In this document: piece after piece, positions 10,566 through 18,624 of the stretch
Layout of the letters: each line of letters begins with the position of its first letter
Position numbering within the stretch: position 1 is the stretch's first letter
From: JAKAGZ01 sp963748105
GTDB taxonomy: Bacteria > Bacteroidota > Ignavibacteria > Ignavibacteriales > Ignavibacteriaceae
DNA length: 64,000 bases
Assembly (NCBI GenBank): GCA_963748105.1
Contig: CAVVHP010000001.1
Coordinates: 1-64,000, forward strand
Direction: 5' to 3'
Notes under the pieces: generated by a model
Seen by the model: the letters and a program-made list of their open reading frames with translations, nothing else
What the model was told of the DNA's origin: nothing
The model's database searches: none
Made by a program: the position numbers and the translations under genes

Positions 10566-11645
10566 ATGTTTAATCATTACTTACAATCGATTGAGGGGGT
10601 AGGAATTTACCCGATATTTTCTCTGCTTGTTTTTTTCATCTTCTTTGTTGTAATGTTGATTTGGATGTTAAAGGCGGATAAATCACATTTGAAAAAAATG
10701 AGTGAACTACCCCTGGACAAGGATGAAGATTCCGATAATAATTATTCTAAAATTAATTCTGGAAAAACAAAACAGGAAATAATGAATAATAGAAATAAAT
10801 TTTCAACGAAGCTAGGCTTATTATTGTTTTTTATACTTGCAGGTTCGTCGTTTTCAACATTAAGCGCTCAAACTACACAGCCCGAAGGAATAACTCAGAG
10901 TTATATCGAGTTAATGCTCATCCTGGTATTCGGAATTACACTAATGGCTTTTGCTTTATTATTTTATTTCGGTATGGGTGAAAAGAAAAAAGAGCCGGAA
11001 TTTCATCCATTCAGTTTTCTTACTAAGATAAAAGATAAAATGATGGGTGCTGTTCCTGTTGAGCAGGAAGATGAAATCCTTCTTGAAGATGATTACGACG
11101 GCATTAAAGAACTTGATAATAGAGTTCCACCATGGTTTAATCTGCTGTTTCTTATAACAATAATTTTTGCAATTTATTATCTCTTGGATTATCACGTATT
11201 CAAAACTGGTAAACTACAGGCGCAGGAATACCAGGAAGAAATGCACGCGGCCGCCATTCAACAGGCGGAACTTATGAAGACCGGTGCGTTTGTAAATGAA
11301 AATACAGTTACGAGGTTGATGGATGATGCCTCACTTGATGCGGGGAAAAATATATTTAAGACAAATTGTGTACCGTGTCATGGTCCTGATGCCGGCGGTG
11401 TAATTGGTCCAAATCTAACAGATGATTACTGGATACACGGCGGGGGAATAAAAAATATATTCCACACAATTAAATACGGCGTTCCTGCAAAAGGTATGAT
11501 AAGCTGGCAGACACAATTAAATCCGAAACAGATACAGGATGTTGCGAGTTATATTATGTCTCTGCACGGAACAAAGCCTGCGAATCCGAAACCGCCGCAG
11601 GGTACTTTGTATGTTAAACCGCAGGATTCAGCTTCTGCAAATTAA
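10566..11645 (+). CDS. ccoP: cbb3 oxidase cytochrome c subunit CcoP with CcoQ-like N-terminus
   Basis: A 359-aa protein. Residues 1-60 are a short one-helix segment of CcoQ type (MFNHYLQSIEGVGIYP, then helix and charged tail). Two further membrane helices follow (about 80-105 and 115-140), then the CcoP signature helix after NRVPPWFN (about 185-215) and a C-terminal cytochrome c domain with a single haem site CVPCH (268-272) and the axial Met candidate in AKGMISW. Classical proteobacterial CcoP has two haem sites; only one is here. It feeds electrons to the fused CcoN/O. A strong ribosome site (taggaggagag) overlaps the ccoN stop region. Confidence 0.92.
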   Translation: MFNHYLQSIEGVGIYPIFSLLVFFIFFVVMLIWMLKADKSHLKKMSELPLDKDEDSDNNYSKINSGKTKQEIMNNRNKFSTKLGLLLFFILAGSSFSTLSAQTTQPEGITQSYIELMLILVFGITLMAFALLFYFGMGEKKKEPEFHPFSFLTKIKDKMMGAVPVEQEDEILLEDDYDGIKELDNRVPPWFNLLFLITIIFAIYYLLDYHVFKTGKLQAQEYQEEMHAAAIQQAELMKTGAFVNENTVTRLMDDASLDAGKNIFKTNCVPCHGPDAGGVIGPNLTDDYWIHGGGIKNIFHTIKYGVPAKGMISWQTQLNPKQIQDVASYIMSLHGTKPANPKPPQGTLYVKPQDSASAN

Positions 11646-11654
11646 ATATGGAAA

Positions 11655-11705
11655 TGTAGAGACGCATCTTAACCTTGCCTGTCGGCAGGCAGGTGTGTCT
11701 CTACA
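11655..11705. repeat. long imperfect palindrome (nested hairpins)
   Basis: Outer arms tgtagagacgca (11655-11666) and tgtgtctctaca (11694-11705) pair over 12 positions with one G-U, and an inner stem cttgcctg / caggcagg (11674-11681, 11686-11693) closes on a four-base loop. It sits between ccoP and ccoG. The look is that of a REP-like or MITE-like dispersed palindrome; no second copy lies in the window. It could also damp readthrough between the oxidase structural genes and the maturation genes. Confidence 0.75.
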
Positions 11706-11724
11706 AATAATTGGTTAGAATTCT

Positions 11725-13179
11725 ATGGAAAGCAAAAAAGAAATAAATGAATCATTTCGTGATTCGCTGTCACACGTAAGTAAGGAAGGTAAAAGAGAAT
11801 GGATTTATCCTAAAAAACCTTCAGGTAAATTTTATAATGCAAGAACAATTCTAAGCATAATATTACTTGCGATACTTTTCGGGACACCGTTTATAAAAGT
11901 AAACGGACATCCGTTTGTTCTACTGGACGTTATTCACAGAAATTTTATAATATTTGGAATACCGTTTGGGCCCCACGATTTTTTCTTGTTCGGCCTTGCG
12001 ATGATCACACTGATTGTTTCCATTTTTTTATTCACTGTGGTGTTTGGCAGGGTGTTCTGCGGATGGATATGCCCGCAAACGATTTTCATGGAAATGGTAT
12101 TTCGTAAAATCGAATACTGGATTGAAGGGGACTTCCGGCAGCAGATGGCTTTGAACAATTCGCCGTGGGATTCAAAAAAAATATTCAAAAAAACTCTAAA
12201 GCAGGTAATCTTTTTTTCAATCTCTTTTATTATTTCCAATGCATTTCTTGCTTACATTATTGGGATTGATCCTTTGATAAAAATTATGACCGATCCTCCA
12301 TCAGAACATATTAACGGCCTTATTGCTATACTTGCTTTCTCGGGAGTCTTTTATTGGGTATTTTCTTCCTTCCGTGAGCAGGCCTGTACAATGGTTTGTC
12401 CCTATGGCAGGCTGCAGGGAGTAATGCTCGATCAGGATTCGATTGTTATTTCATACGATTACGTAAGAGGGGAGCCTCGCGGTAAAATTAGGAAGAAAGA
12501 AAATCAAAAAGACAAAGGCGACTGTGTTGATTGTCATCTTTGTGTTGATGTCTGCCCAACTGGTATTGATATAAGAAATGGTGTCCAGCTCGAATGTGTA
12601 AATTGTACAGCCTGTATTGACGCCTGTGATGAAGTGATGGACAAAATAAATAAACCGCGCGGACTAATTAGATATGATTCGTTAAATGGAATTGAAAAAA
12701 AGAGAAGAAAGATTTTTACTCCACGAGTTATTGGTTATAGTTTTGTGCTGATTCTGCTTTTAGCATTGCAGGGATATATGTTTGCAAACAGGACAGACTT
12801 CAGCATAAATATTTTAAGAACTCCGGGGCTCCTATACCAACAGCAGGCCAAAGGAAAAATTAGTAATATTTATGATGTAAGCATTGTAAATAAAACTTTT
12901 AATAGTTTACCAATTGATTTGAAACTTGAAAATCTCAAAGGCGAATTAAAACTTATCGGCGAAGAAATGAATCTGAAACCCCAGGAAATTTATGATGGCA
13001 AATTTCTAATAATACTACCAGAGTCAGAGATTAAAACTATGAATACGCCCGTTGAAATCGGTTTTTACTCGGACGGTAAGTTATTGCAAAGTGTTAAAAC
13101 TTCGTTTCTTGGGCCTGTTGTAAAACACGAAAATGGAAATCATGGGAAAGTAAAAAACGGAAAAAATGATGAAGATTAA
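11725..13179 (+). CDS. ccoG: cbb3 oxidase accessory ferredoxin-like membrane protein CcoG
   Basis: A 484-aa membrane iron-sulfur protein of the CcoG/FixG family, implicated in copper handling during cbb3 oxidase assembly. Visible features are several N-terminal transmembrane helices, the motifs CGWICPQ and CTMVCPYGR within or next to them, and a dicluster ferredoxin domain (CVDCHLCVDVCP and CVNCTACIDACD, about residues 270-310). Another helix near residue 335 leads to an Ig-like C-terminal domain. The 3' end overlaps ccoH by 14 bases. Confidence 0.93.
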   Translation: MESKKEINESFRDSLSHVSKEGKREWIYPKKPSGKFYNARTILSIILLAILFGTPFIKVNGHPFVLLDVIHRNFIIFGIPFGPHDFFLFGLAMITLIVSIFLFTVVFGRVFCGWICPQTIFMEMVFRKIEYWIEGDFRQQMALNNSPWDSKKIFKKTLKQVIFFSISFIISNAFLAYIIGIDPLIKIMTDPPSEHINGLIAILAFSGVFYWVFSSFREQACTMVCPYGRLQGVMLDQDSIVISYDYVRGEPRGKIRKKENQKDKGDCVDCHLCVDVCPTGIDIRNGVQLECVNCTACIDACDEVMDKINKPRGLIRYDSLNGIEKKRRKIFTPRVIGYSFVLILLLALQGYMFANRTDFSINILRTPGLLYQQQAKGKISNIYDVSIVNKTFNSLPIDLKLENLKGELKLIGEEMNLKPQEIYDGKFLIILPESEIKTMNTPVEIGFYSDGKLLQSVKTSFLGPVVKHENGNHGKVKNGKNDED

Positions 13180-13609
13180 ATGGAACTGGGGCTGGGGAAT
13201 ATTTCTCACTATTATCCTTTTTATGGGGATAATTATCGCTATAGTTGCTGCAATGATGAACCGTGAAGTTGACCTGGTAACTGATAAATATTACGATAAA
13301 GAGATCAAATTTCAGCAGCAAATAGACAAAGAAAAAAGAAGTGCTGAGTTAAATGTAAATATTATTATAGATTATTCGGGTAATTCAGTTACTCTTAAAT
13401 TCCCAAAGGAAAATAAGCCGGAAGGGGAACTTTATTTCTATCGGCCGTCAAATTTACATAAGGATTTTAAAATTCCAATAATTGTTGATCATAATTTCAG
13501 CCAGTCTCTTGATATCAGTAAACTCGACAGGGGATTGTGGAAATTAAAGATAGACTGGTCATCAAATAAAAATGAATATTATTTTGAAAAAACATTAATG
13601 TTAAATTAA
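13166..13609 (+). CDS. ccoH: FixH/CcoH family cbb3 oxidase assembly protein
   Basis: A 147-aa protein with one N-terminal membrane helix and the family segment NREVDLVTDKYYDKEI just after it, followed by a beta-rich periplasmic domain ending in DRGLWKLKIDW. FixH/CcoH stabilises the cbb3 complex during assembly. Its start lies inside the end of ccoG, suggesting translational coupling, and the next gene begins two bases after its stop. Confidence 0.88.
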   Translation: MMKIKWNWGWGIFLTIILFMGIIIAIVAAMMNREVDLVTDKYYDKEIKFQQQIDKEKRSAELNVNIIIDYSGNSVTLKFPKENKPEGELYFYRPSNLHKDFKIPIIVDHNFSQSLDISKLDRGLWKLKIDWSSNKNEYYFEKTLMLN

Positions 13610-13610
13610 T

Positions 13611-14312
13611 ATGGAAATAATAGCGGCTCTATCAATCGGTTTTTTAGGAAGCTTTCACTGCGTAGGAATGTGCGGCCCAATAGCACTGGCGCTTCCGGTT
13701 CCAAATTCTTCCAACATAACCTTCGTGATAGGGAGAATATTGTACAACATCGGCAGGATTATATCGTACGCGATTATGGGACTGATATTCGGCTGGCTTG
13801 GGCAGAAGATTTCACTCTGGGGATTTCAGCAGGCCCTGTCAATTTTCCTGGGGGCACTGATTGTGCTTTTTATATTTCTGCCCGGCAGGGTTAAGAATAA
13901 TCTTCTTTCGCTTTCACCTGTGCAGAAAATTATATCGCCGATCAAATTATCTATTGGAAAGTTATTCCAGCAAAAATCTCTTCCATCATTTTTAACCATC
14001 GGTGTGCTTAACGGATTTTTGCCCTGCGGTTTTGTTTACATGGGGCTTGCCGGGGCTGTCGCGGTAGCAAATCCTGTTACGGGTATGCTGGTGATGATTT
14101 TCTTCGGGCTGGGCACCTTCCCCGCAATGTTCGTGGTTTCTGTCTTCGGAAAGTTTATCAATCTTGGATTCAGACAAAAATTAAGAAAACTTACACCCGT
14201 GTTCGCTATTCTCTTTGCGGTTATATTTATTCTCCGCGGGTTAAATCTGGGCATCCCGTATCTCAGCCCTAAAATGGGCGGGCACAACCAGATGCAGATG
14301 ATGCATAAATAA
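13611..14312 (+). CDS. SafE/COG2836-type membrane protein linked to cytochrome oxidase biogenesis
   Basis: A 233-aa polytopic membrane protein with the motif SFHCVGMCGP near the N-terminus and the second half-motif NGFLPCGFVYMGLAGA, typical of the sulfite-exporter-like/cytochrome biogenesis family that often closes cbb3 clusters. About six membrane helices are expected. The paired Cys residues suggest metal or thiol handling, perhaps copper. The C-terminus ends in a short His/Met-rich tail (HNQMQMMHK). A decayed copy of its last 87 bases lies downstream at 15053-15139. Confidence 0.83.
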   Translation: MEIIAALSIGFLGSFHCVGMCGPIALALPVPNSSNITFVIGRILYNIGRIISYAIMGLIFGWLGQKISLWGFQQALSIFLGALIVLFIFLPGRVKNNLLSLSPVQKIISPIKLSIGKLFQQKSLPSFLTIGVLNGFLPCGFVYMGLAGAVAVANPVTGMLVMIFFGLGTFPAMFVVSVFGKFINLGFRQKLRKLTPVFAILFAVIFILRGLNLGIPYLSPKMGGHNQMQMMHK

Positions 14313-14329
14313 TAAAAAAGTGCCTCACT

Positions 14330-15004
14330 ATGGATATTAAAAATTATTTGAAAGTATTTCTCCTAATCTTCACCTGCTCGGCATACCCACAGCAATATTC
14401 CTTACAGGGTCGGATTTTTGATTCGGGAAATAAAGAGGTGTTGATTGGAGTTAAGGTAAGATTATTACCGGCTAAAAGAGAAACCAGTACAGGCATAAAC
14501 GGGCAATATATGTTCGATAGCCTGTCTGCCGGAGTATATTTACTAAAAGCTTTTTATATCGGCTACCAGGAAATTTCAGACACAATTGAAATTAGTGATA
14601 AATCAGGCAACATAGTCAATGACATATACATGACTCCGGAACCTCAACCTGCAATAACATATACAGATACTATAATTAGTGGGAGATATAACAATTTCGT
14701 AAAATACAATGCTGTACAACCCTGCAATTCGAGAGAGCGCTGGTGGGTAATCGGGAATAGTGAACTTTATAACAAATATAAGCTGATATTATCGAAGATT
14801 TCCAGAAACCATAAACCATATAATTATCATACTGAGGTTTTTGTGACCTTAAAAGGTAAAGTATCTAGCATAGGAATATTTGGTCGTAGGGGGGGCTTTT
14901 TACATCAGTTTATTGTTGAAAAAGTGCTTGAAATGAGGCCTCTGAAAGAAAACGACTGTAAAAAAGGAAGTGCCAGGACACAGATATATAAAGGTAAAAA
15001 GTAG
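14330..15004 (+). CDS. exported protein with carboxypeptidase-regulatory-like domain
   Basis: A 224-aa protein with a signal peptide (cleavage around residue 20) and a carboxypeptidase D regulatory-like beta-sandwich at about 22-110 (LQGRIFDSGNKEVLIGVKV, TGINGQYMFDSLSAGVYLL), a fold common at the start of TonB-dependent receptors and in surface proteins of this phylum. The C-terminal 90 residues are distantly like a TonB C-terminal domain (FVTLKGKVSSIGIFG), but I would not insist on that. No transporter follows. It lies between the intact SafE-like gene and the remnant of a second copy of that gene's end, which suggests it came in with a rearrangement. Confidence 0.65.
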   Translation: MDIKNYLKVFLLIFTCSAYPQQYSLQGRIFDSGNKEVLIGVKVRLLPAKRETSTGINGQYMFDSLSAGVYLLKAFYIGYQEISDTIEISDKSGNIVNDIYMTPEPQPAITYTDTIISGRYNNFVKYNAVQPCNSRERWWVIGNSELYNKYKLILSKISRNHKPYNYHTEVFVTLKGKVSSIGIFGRRGGFLHQFIVEKVLEMRPLKENDCKKGSARTQIYKGKK

Positions 15005-15052
15005 CTTTGTAATATTTTTATTTGTTTACAAAACCGGATCTTCGAAATTACT

Positions 15053-15139
15053 TTTATTATTCGATAGTAATATCCTGGAATTCCATATCTCAGTCCTAAA
15101 ATCGTAGGGCACAACCATATGCAGATGATGGGCAAATAA
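15053..15139 (+). pseudogene. decayed duplicate of the 3' end of the SafE-like gene
   Basis: These 87 bases align without any gap to the last 87 bases of the SafE-like gene (14226-14312), with 67 identities by eye. Read in the matching frame they give a C-terminus with the shared core GIPYLSPK, GHN and MQMM and the same final stop, but with two in-frame stops (TAG TAA) near the start. This is a relict, not a gene. It also explains the similar antisense open frames over both places. Confidence 0.85.
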
Positions 15140-15140
15140 C

Positions 15141-15186
15141 CTATTGTCAACTTATTGTTAACCAATAAAATAATATATTGTCAACC
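15141..15186. repeat. left copy of the repeat bracketing the regulator gene
   Basis: Contains three attgtcaac-type motifs at 15143, 15154 (attgttaac) and 15177, i.e. spaced 11 and 23 bases. Nearly the same arrangement occurs at 16253-16299 on the other side of the gene 15181-16218. The last motif overlaps the regulator's stop codon. It may be an operator or a mark left by insertion of the gene. Confidence 0.75.
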
Positions 15187-16218
15187 TTTATTATTTGGAG
15201 AGACGTGTAAAATCATCGCGGTAATACCTTCAGATGCATTTACAGGTTTTAATTTTATTTTTGGGTGCTGATTTTTAAATACCCTGAAAATTTCGTCGGC
15301 AAATCCCTGACCAATCATATTTACGCCTGAAAAATCAATAACTATTTCTTCAAACTGATCAAGACGGAACAGTAATCTTTTAGCAATCGATCTCGAAACG
15401 AAACGATTTTTTTCTACTTCAAAGAGTTTCACTTTTACCGAAGTCTTTGAAAATGTAAAATCATAATCCTGGCCTGCAAAGGCATCAAAAGTATCTTTTA
15501 ATTTTTTCTTAGTATTCCTGGATATACTAAAGAATACATTTGTACCTTTAAGCGCCCTGATTGAACCGGTAAAAATTTCATCGTCATTATTATTAAAACC
15601 AACAATAAATTTTTGACTGGATATTTCCATTAAATCAGAAACTCGTGATGTGAAAAATAAACCTTCACCAGAATGATGATCGGGCATTGTTGTTGTCTTT
15701 CCTTTCAGCAATTCTTGGATTGATGCATCCATAGAATCTAAATTGTACTTGTTTTTAATATTCGTAAATATTCCTATCCCGTAATCACGGATCTGAAATG
15801 TTATATCGTGACTTAAAAGTTTCACTTCAACTGCAATTCTTTCAGAATTAGAATGTTCAATTGCATTATTTAATATTTCAGTAAAAGCGTAAGTAAATAT
15901 TTCATTAGCGTTTAAATTTATTTGTTTCTTCAACATCAAAGAAAATTTTACTGAATCAAGCACTTTGTCTTCCTGAAGCGCAGAATTGATATAAGAATGG
16001 TTAAAAAAATCAAAACTTTCCAGCACCTTATTTGCCATAACATATTTTACACCACGCGTAATGCCAATTTTTACAATCTTGCCTTCTTTTAATAGCTCTT
16101 TTACATGTTTGTGTATAGCCTGGCGGGAAACATTGGCTTCGTCCTGTATTTCTTTAATTGTAAATTCTCCGCTGGAATCAAGTTTCTTAAAAATTATTTG
16201 ATTAATTCTATTATTCAT
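15181..16218 (-). CDS. wHTH - histidine-kinase-like ATPase - STAS-like (DUF4325) regulator
   Basis: A 345-aa one-protein regulator. Residues 1-60 are a winged helix-turn-helix (FTIKEIQDEANVSRQAIHKHVKELLKEGKI). Residues about 95-225 form a GHKL/anti-sigma-type ATPase with N box EILNNAIEHS, G1 box DYGIGI and G2 box HSGEGLFFTSR. Residues about 250-335 match the STAS-like DUF4325 fold (IVIDFSGVNMIGQGFADEIF). No phospho-acceptor His domain is present, so it is not a normal sensor kinase. ATP binding may switch DNA binding or partner binding. It is a lone gene with TTGACA-type repeats on both sides that could be its own binding sites. Confidence 0.85.
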   Translation of the reverse strand: MNNRINQIIFKKLDSSGEFTIKEIQDEANVSRQAIHKHVKELLKEGKIVKIGITRGVKYVMANKVLESFDFFNHSYINSALQEDKVLDSVKFSLMLKKQINLNANEIFTYAFTEILNNAIEHSNSERIAVEVKLLSHDITFQIRDYGIGIFTNIKNKYNLDSMDASIQELLKGKTTTMPDHHSGEGLFFTSRVSDLMEISSQKFIVGFNNNDDEIFTGSIRALKGTNVFFSISRNTKKKLKDTFDAFAGQDYDFTFSKTSVKVKLFEVEKNRFVSRSIAKRLLFRLDQFEEIVIDFSGVNMIGQGFADEIFRVFKNQHPKIKLKPVNASEGITAMILHVSPNNKG

Positions 16219-16244
16219 ATTTTTTATAGTCTTATATTTGAAGA

Positions 16245-16273
16245 AATATACACTATTGTCAACTTATTGTCAA
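16245..16273 (-). promoter_or_regulatory. predicted sigma-70-type promoter of the regulator gene
   Basis: On the minus strand a perfect TTGACA (16273-16268) is followed after 17 bases by TATATT (16250-16245), about 27 bases before the ATG. The -35 box is one copy of the repeated motif, and a second copy fills the spacer, so any protein bound to the repeat would cover the promoter. Confidence 0.6.
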
Positions 16274-16299
16274 CTAATACAAATATATCATTGTCAACT
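16253..16299. repeat. right copy of the repeat; candidate operator
   Basis: Three copies of attgtcaac start at 16255, 16266 and 16290 (spacings 11 and 24, near whole helical turns). It matches the copy at 15141-15186 over its whole length with a few changes and a one-base length difference. It lies directly over and upstream of the predicted promoter of the regulator, as expected for an autoregulatory site. Confidence 0.75.
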
Positions 16300-16389
16300 A
16301 ACTGTGATTACAGCCTTTTTATTATAAATCTAATTTGTTTATCTTCATTTAGCTTAAGCTCGGTTCTTAAATTATAACCCGGGAGAATT

Positions 16390-17196
16390 ATGAAAAAGCA
16401 ACATTTATTTGTTACGATGTTATTGTTTTTATCACTGTTTGTTTCAGCATGCAGCACAGTCCCGATTACCGGCAGAAATCAGCTTAACCTGATTTCTGAT
16501 AATGAAATGTTGTCTATGAGTTTTAGCCAGTATGATCAGTTTTTGCAAGATAATAAAGAAAGTACAAACAGGAGTGATATTAATCTTGTAAATAAAGTTG
16601 GTAGAAATATTGCAGATGCTGTTGAAAAATATTTTGCAGAAAAAAATCTTTCATCACAACTTGATGGTTATAAATGGGAATTTCATGTAATTGATAGCAA
16701 GCAGGTTAATGCATGGTGTATGCCTGGTGGAAAGGTAGTGGTTTATACAGGGATTCTTCCATTGACTAAAAATGAGGCTGGACTTGCGGTAGTACTAGCT
16801 CATGAAATAGCACACGCGGTTGCAAAACACGGAAATGAAAGAATGAGCCAGGCTTTATTGACTCAACTGGGTGGAGCGGCACTATCGCAGGCAATAAGAA
16901 ATAAACCACAGGAAACACAAAATATTTTTATGGCGGCATTCGGGGTCGGTACACAATTGGGTGTCTTATTACCTTTTAGCAGAACTCAGGAAAGTGAAGC
17001 TGATCACCTGGGACTAATTTTTATGGCTATTGCAGGGTATAATCCTAATCAGGCGCTTGATTTCTGGCAGAGAATGGCCGAATATCAAAAAGGAAATGCG
17101 CCGCCTGAGTTTTTAAGTGACCACCCTTCAGATCAAACCAGAATTGAGGATATTAAAAAAGAATTACCTGAAGCTATGTCATATTACAGGAAATGA
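16390..17196 (+). CDS. M48 family metalloprotease, lipoprotein
   Basis: A 268-aa zinc protease of the HtpX/BepA/LoiP-like M48 family. A lipoprotein signal ends at Cys21 (FVSAC), followed by the common segment TVPITGRNQLNLIS. The zinc site HEIAH is at 138-142 and the third ligand Glu203 sits in SEADHLG. It is thus likely a membrane-anchored periplasmic protease for envelope quality control. It is preceded by a fair ribosome site (gggaga) and stands alone; 265 bases with only a 32-codon open frame follow before the next gene. Confidence 0.9.
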   Translation: MKKQHLFVTMLLFLSLFVSACSTVPITGRNQLNLISDNEMLSMSFSQYDQFLQDNKESTNRSDINLVNKVGRNIADAVEKYFAEKNLSSQLDGYKWEFHVIDSKQVNAWCMPGGKVVVYTGILPLTKNEAGLAVVLAHEIAHAVAKHGNERMSQALLTQLGGAALSQAIRNKPQETQNIFMAAFGVGTQLGVLLPFSRTQESEADHLGLIFMAIAGYNPNQALDFWQRMAEYQKGNAPPEFLSDHPSDQTRIEDIKKELPEAMSYYRK

Positions 17197-17461
17197 TTTT
17201 ATTCTAATTTGAAAGGCCGGCAAGATCATAATGTTAAAATGGATTTTCAGCTTGCTAAAGTTTCCGACCACAGAATGTATTCTGGTGGATTTATAATTAA
17301 AAAACTGGTTATGAAGAATTATTTATATATGTGGTGATTGAGAAAAAAAGTAAAAAGGTGAAGTAAAATTTAATTATCATAGGCCTAATTAAGGGGGAAA
17401 AAATCTTAAAGGTTATCCGCTGATTGCTTAAGTTTGTTTAAAATTATGTTTTAGTATTGAT

Positions 17462-17926
17462 ATGTTGAAGTTTATAATATCTGTAATTTTTGCAATAGCA
17501 ATGGGTTATCTTGAAGCGGCAGTGGTCGTTTATCTGCGTGAGTTATATTACCCCGAAGGTTTTCATATTCACGAAAAAGTTAATTTCCCATTCATAAAAT
17601 TCGGAGCAGTAAAGGAATTAAAACCTTTTTCTCGTAAACTAGTCTATACAGAAATCGGCAGAGAAACGGCTACAATCATTATGCTTATTTCCTTTGCAAT
17701 TGCGGCAGGCAATTCTTTAACTACCTATGTTGCGTATTTCCTACTTTTATTTGGTATATGGGATATTTTCTATTATGTTTTTTTGAAAATAATTTTAGGT
17801 TGGCCTGAATCACTTTTCACTACAGATGTATTCTTTTTGATCCCCGTTCCCTGGATAGGTCCAGTCTGGCTGCCTGTTTTATTATCGGTGCTCCTTGTTA
17901 CTTTTTCGATTATAACTCTGATATAA
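17462..17926 (+). CDS. uncharacterised membrane protein
   Basis: A 154-aa protein with about four or five membrane helices. It begins with a helix followed by the sequence GYLEAAVVVYLRELYYPEGF, carries a charged loop (residues 45-75) and ends hydrophobic. I do not recognise the family by name. It has no close operon partner: the upstream gap is 265 bases and the downstream gap 140 bases. No ribosome site is obvious at the ATG, but the hydrophobic pattern is that of a real gene. Confidence 0.7.
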   Translation: MLKFIISVIFAIAMGYLEAAVVVYLRELYYPEGFHIHEKVNFPFIKFGAVKELKPFSRKLVYTEIGRETATIIMLISFAIAAGNSLTTYVAYFLLLFGIWDIFYYVFLKIILGWPESLFTTDVFFLIPVPWIGPVWLPVLLSVLLVTFSIITLI

Positions 17927-18066
17927 AATATTTATTAAATAGGTCTTTTTTTTTAGCAAATTTGGTCATAGTCAAAATTTGAACTATATCGAATTGTACG
18001 TATCCTGATAATATTTTGTTAAATTAGTATTGGTAGTAAAAATTCGGAATAATTAAGAGGGTTAAT

Positions 18067-18522
18067 ATGATTTATCTGATCTGGAAATTATTACATGTAA
18101 TTGCAGTGATATTATTTATGGGGAATATTACCGTGGCTCCTTTCTGGAAATCCGCTGCGGACAGAACAAAGGACAGAATTAAAATAGCAGACACGATGAA
18201 AAACATAATAAGAGCCGACAGGTTTTTTACAATGCCTGCTGTAACTTTCCTGATCATTTTTGGCTTTGGAGCGCAGATGACCGCCGGATATGAAATGGAA
18301 ACTCCCTGGATAATGTGGGGGCTAATAATGGTTATCATTTCGGCCGCGGCTTTTATGGCAAAGGTGGTTCCATTACAGAAAAAAATGTACGCACTGGCTA
18401 ATGATGAAGCTAAATTCAAATGGGATGAATATGAAAAGCTTTCAAAGCAATGGAATCTCTGGGGCTCGATTGCAACAATTGCTCCTTATATAGCTTTAGT
18501 TTTAATGGTACTAAAACCTTAA
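18067..18522 (+). CDS. DUF2269-like integral membrane protein
   Basis: A 151-aa protein with four predicted membrane helices, starting LIWKLLHVIAVILFMGN, the pattern of the DUF2269 family of small membrane proteins. A conserved His (residue 10) in the first helix and a basic loop (DRTKDRIKIAD) follow. Function is unknown; related short four-helix proteins are thought to be haem- or copper-linked, but nothing here proves that. It has an agaggg ribosome site and stands alone. Confidence 0.7.
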   Translation: MIYLIWKLLHVIAVILFMGNITVAPFWKSAADRTKDRIKIADTMKNIIRADRFFTMPAVTFLIIFGFGAQMTAGYEMETPWIMWGLIMVIISAAAFMAKVVPLQKKMYALANDEAKFKWDEYEKLSKQWNLWGSIATIAPYIALVLMVLKP

Positions 18523-18624
18523 ACTTAAAAATATTTGCGCCTTAATTTCTCTTTGATAAATGATTTTCACAATTTATTGCTATTGAGATTTTAAGGCGAT
18601 TTTTCTCAATTAACATTACATCCA

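Noticed and set aside
14036..15165. Two similar antisense open frames (14036-14287 and 14905-15165)
   Set aside because: Their likeness comes from the duplicated 3' end of the SafE-like gene on the plus strand, not from antisense genes.
17239..17337. A 32-codon open frame between the M48 protease and the next membrane protein
   Set aside because: No ribosome site, no recognisable family, too short to separate from chance in AT-rich spacer.
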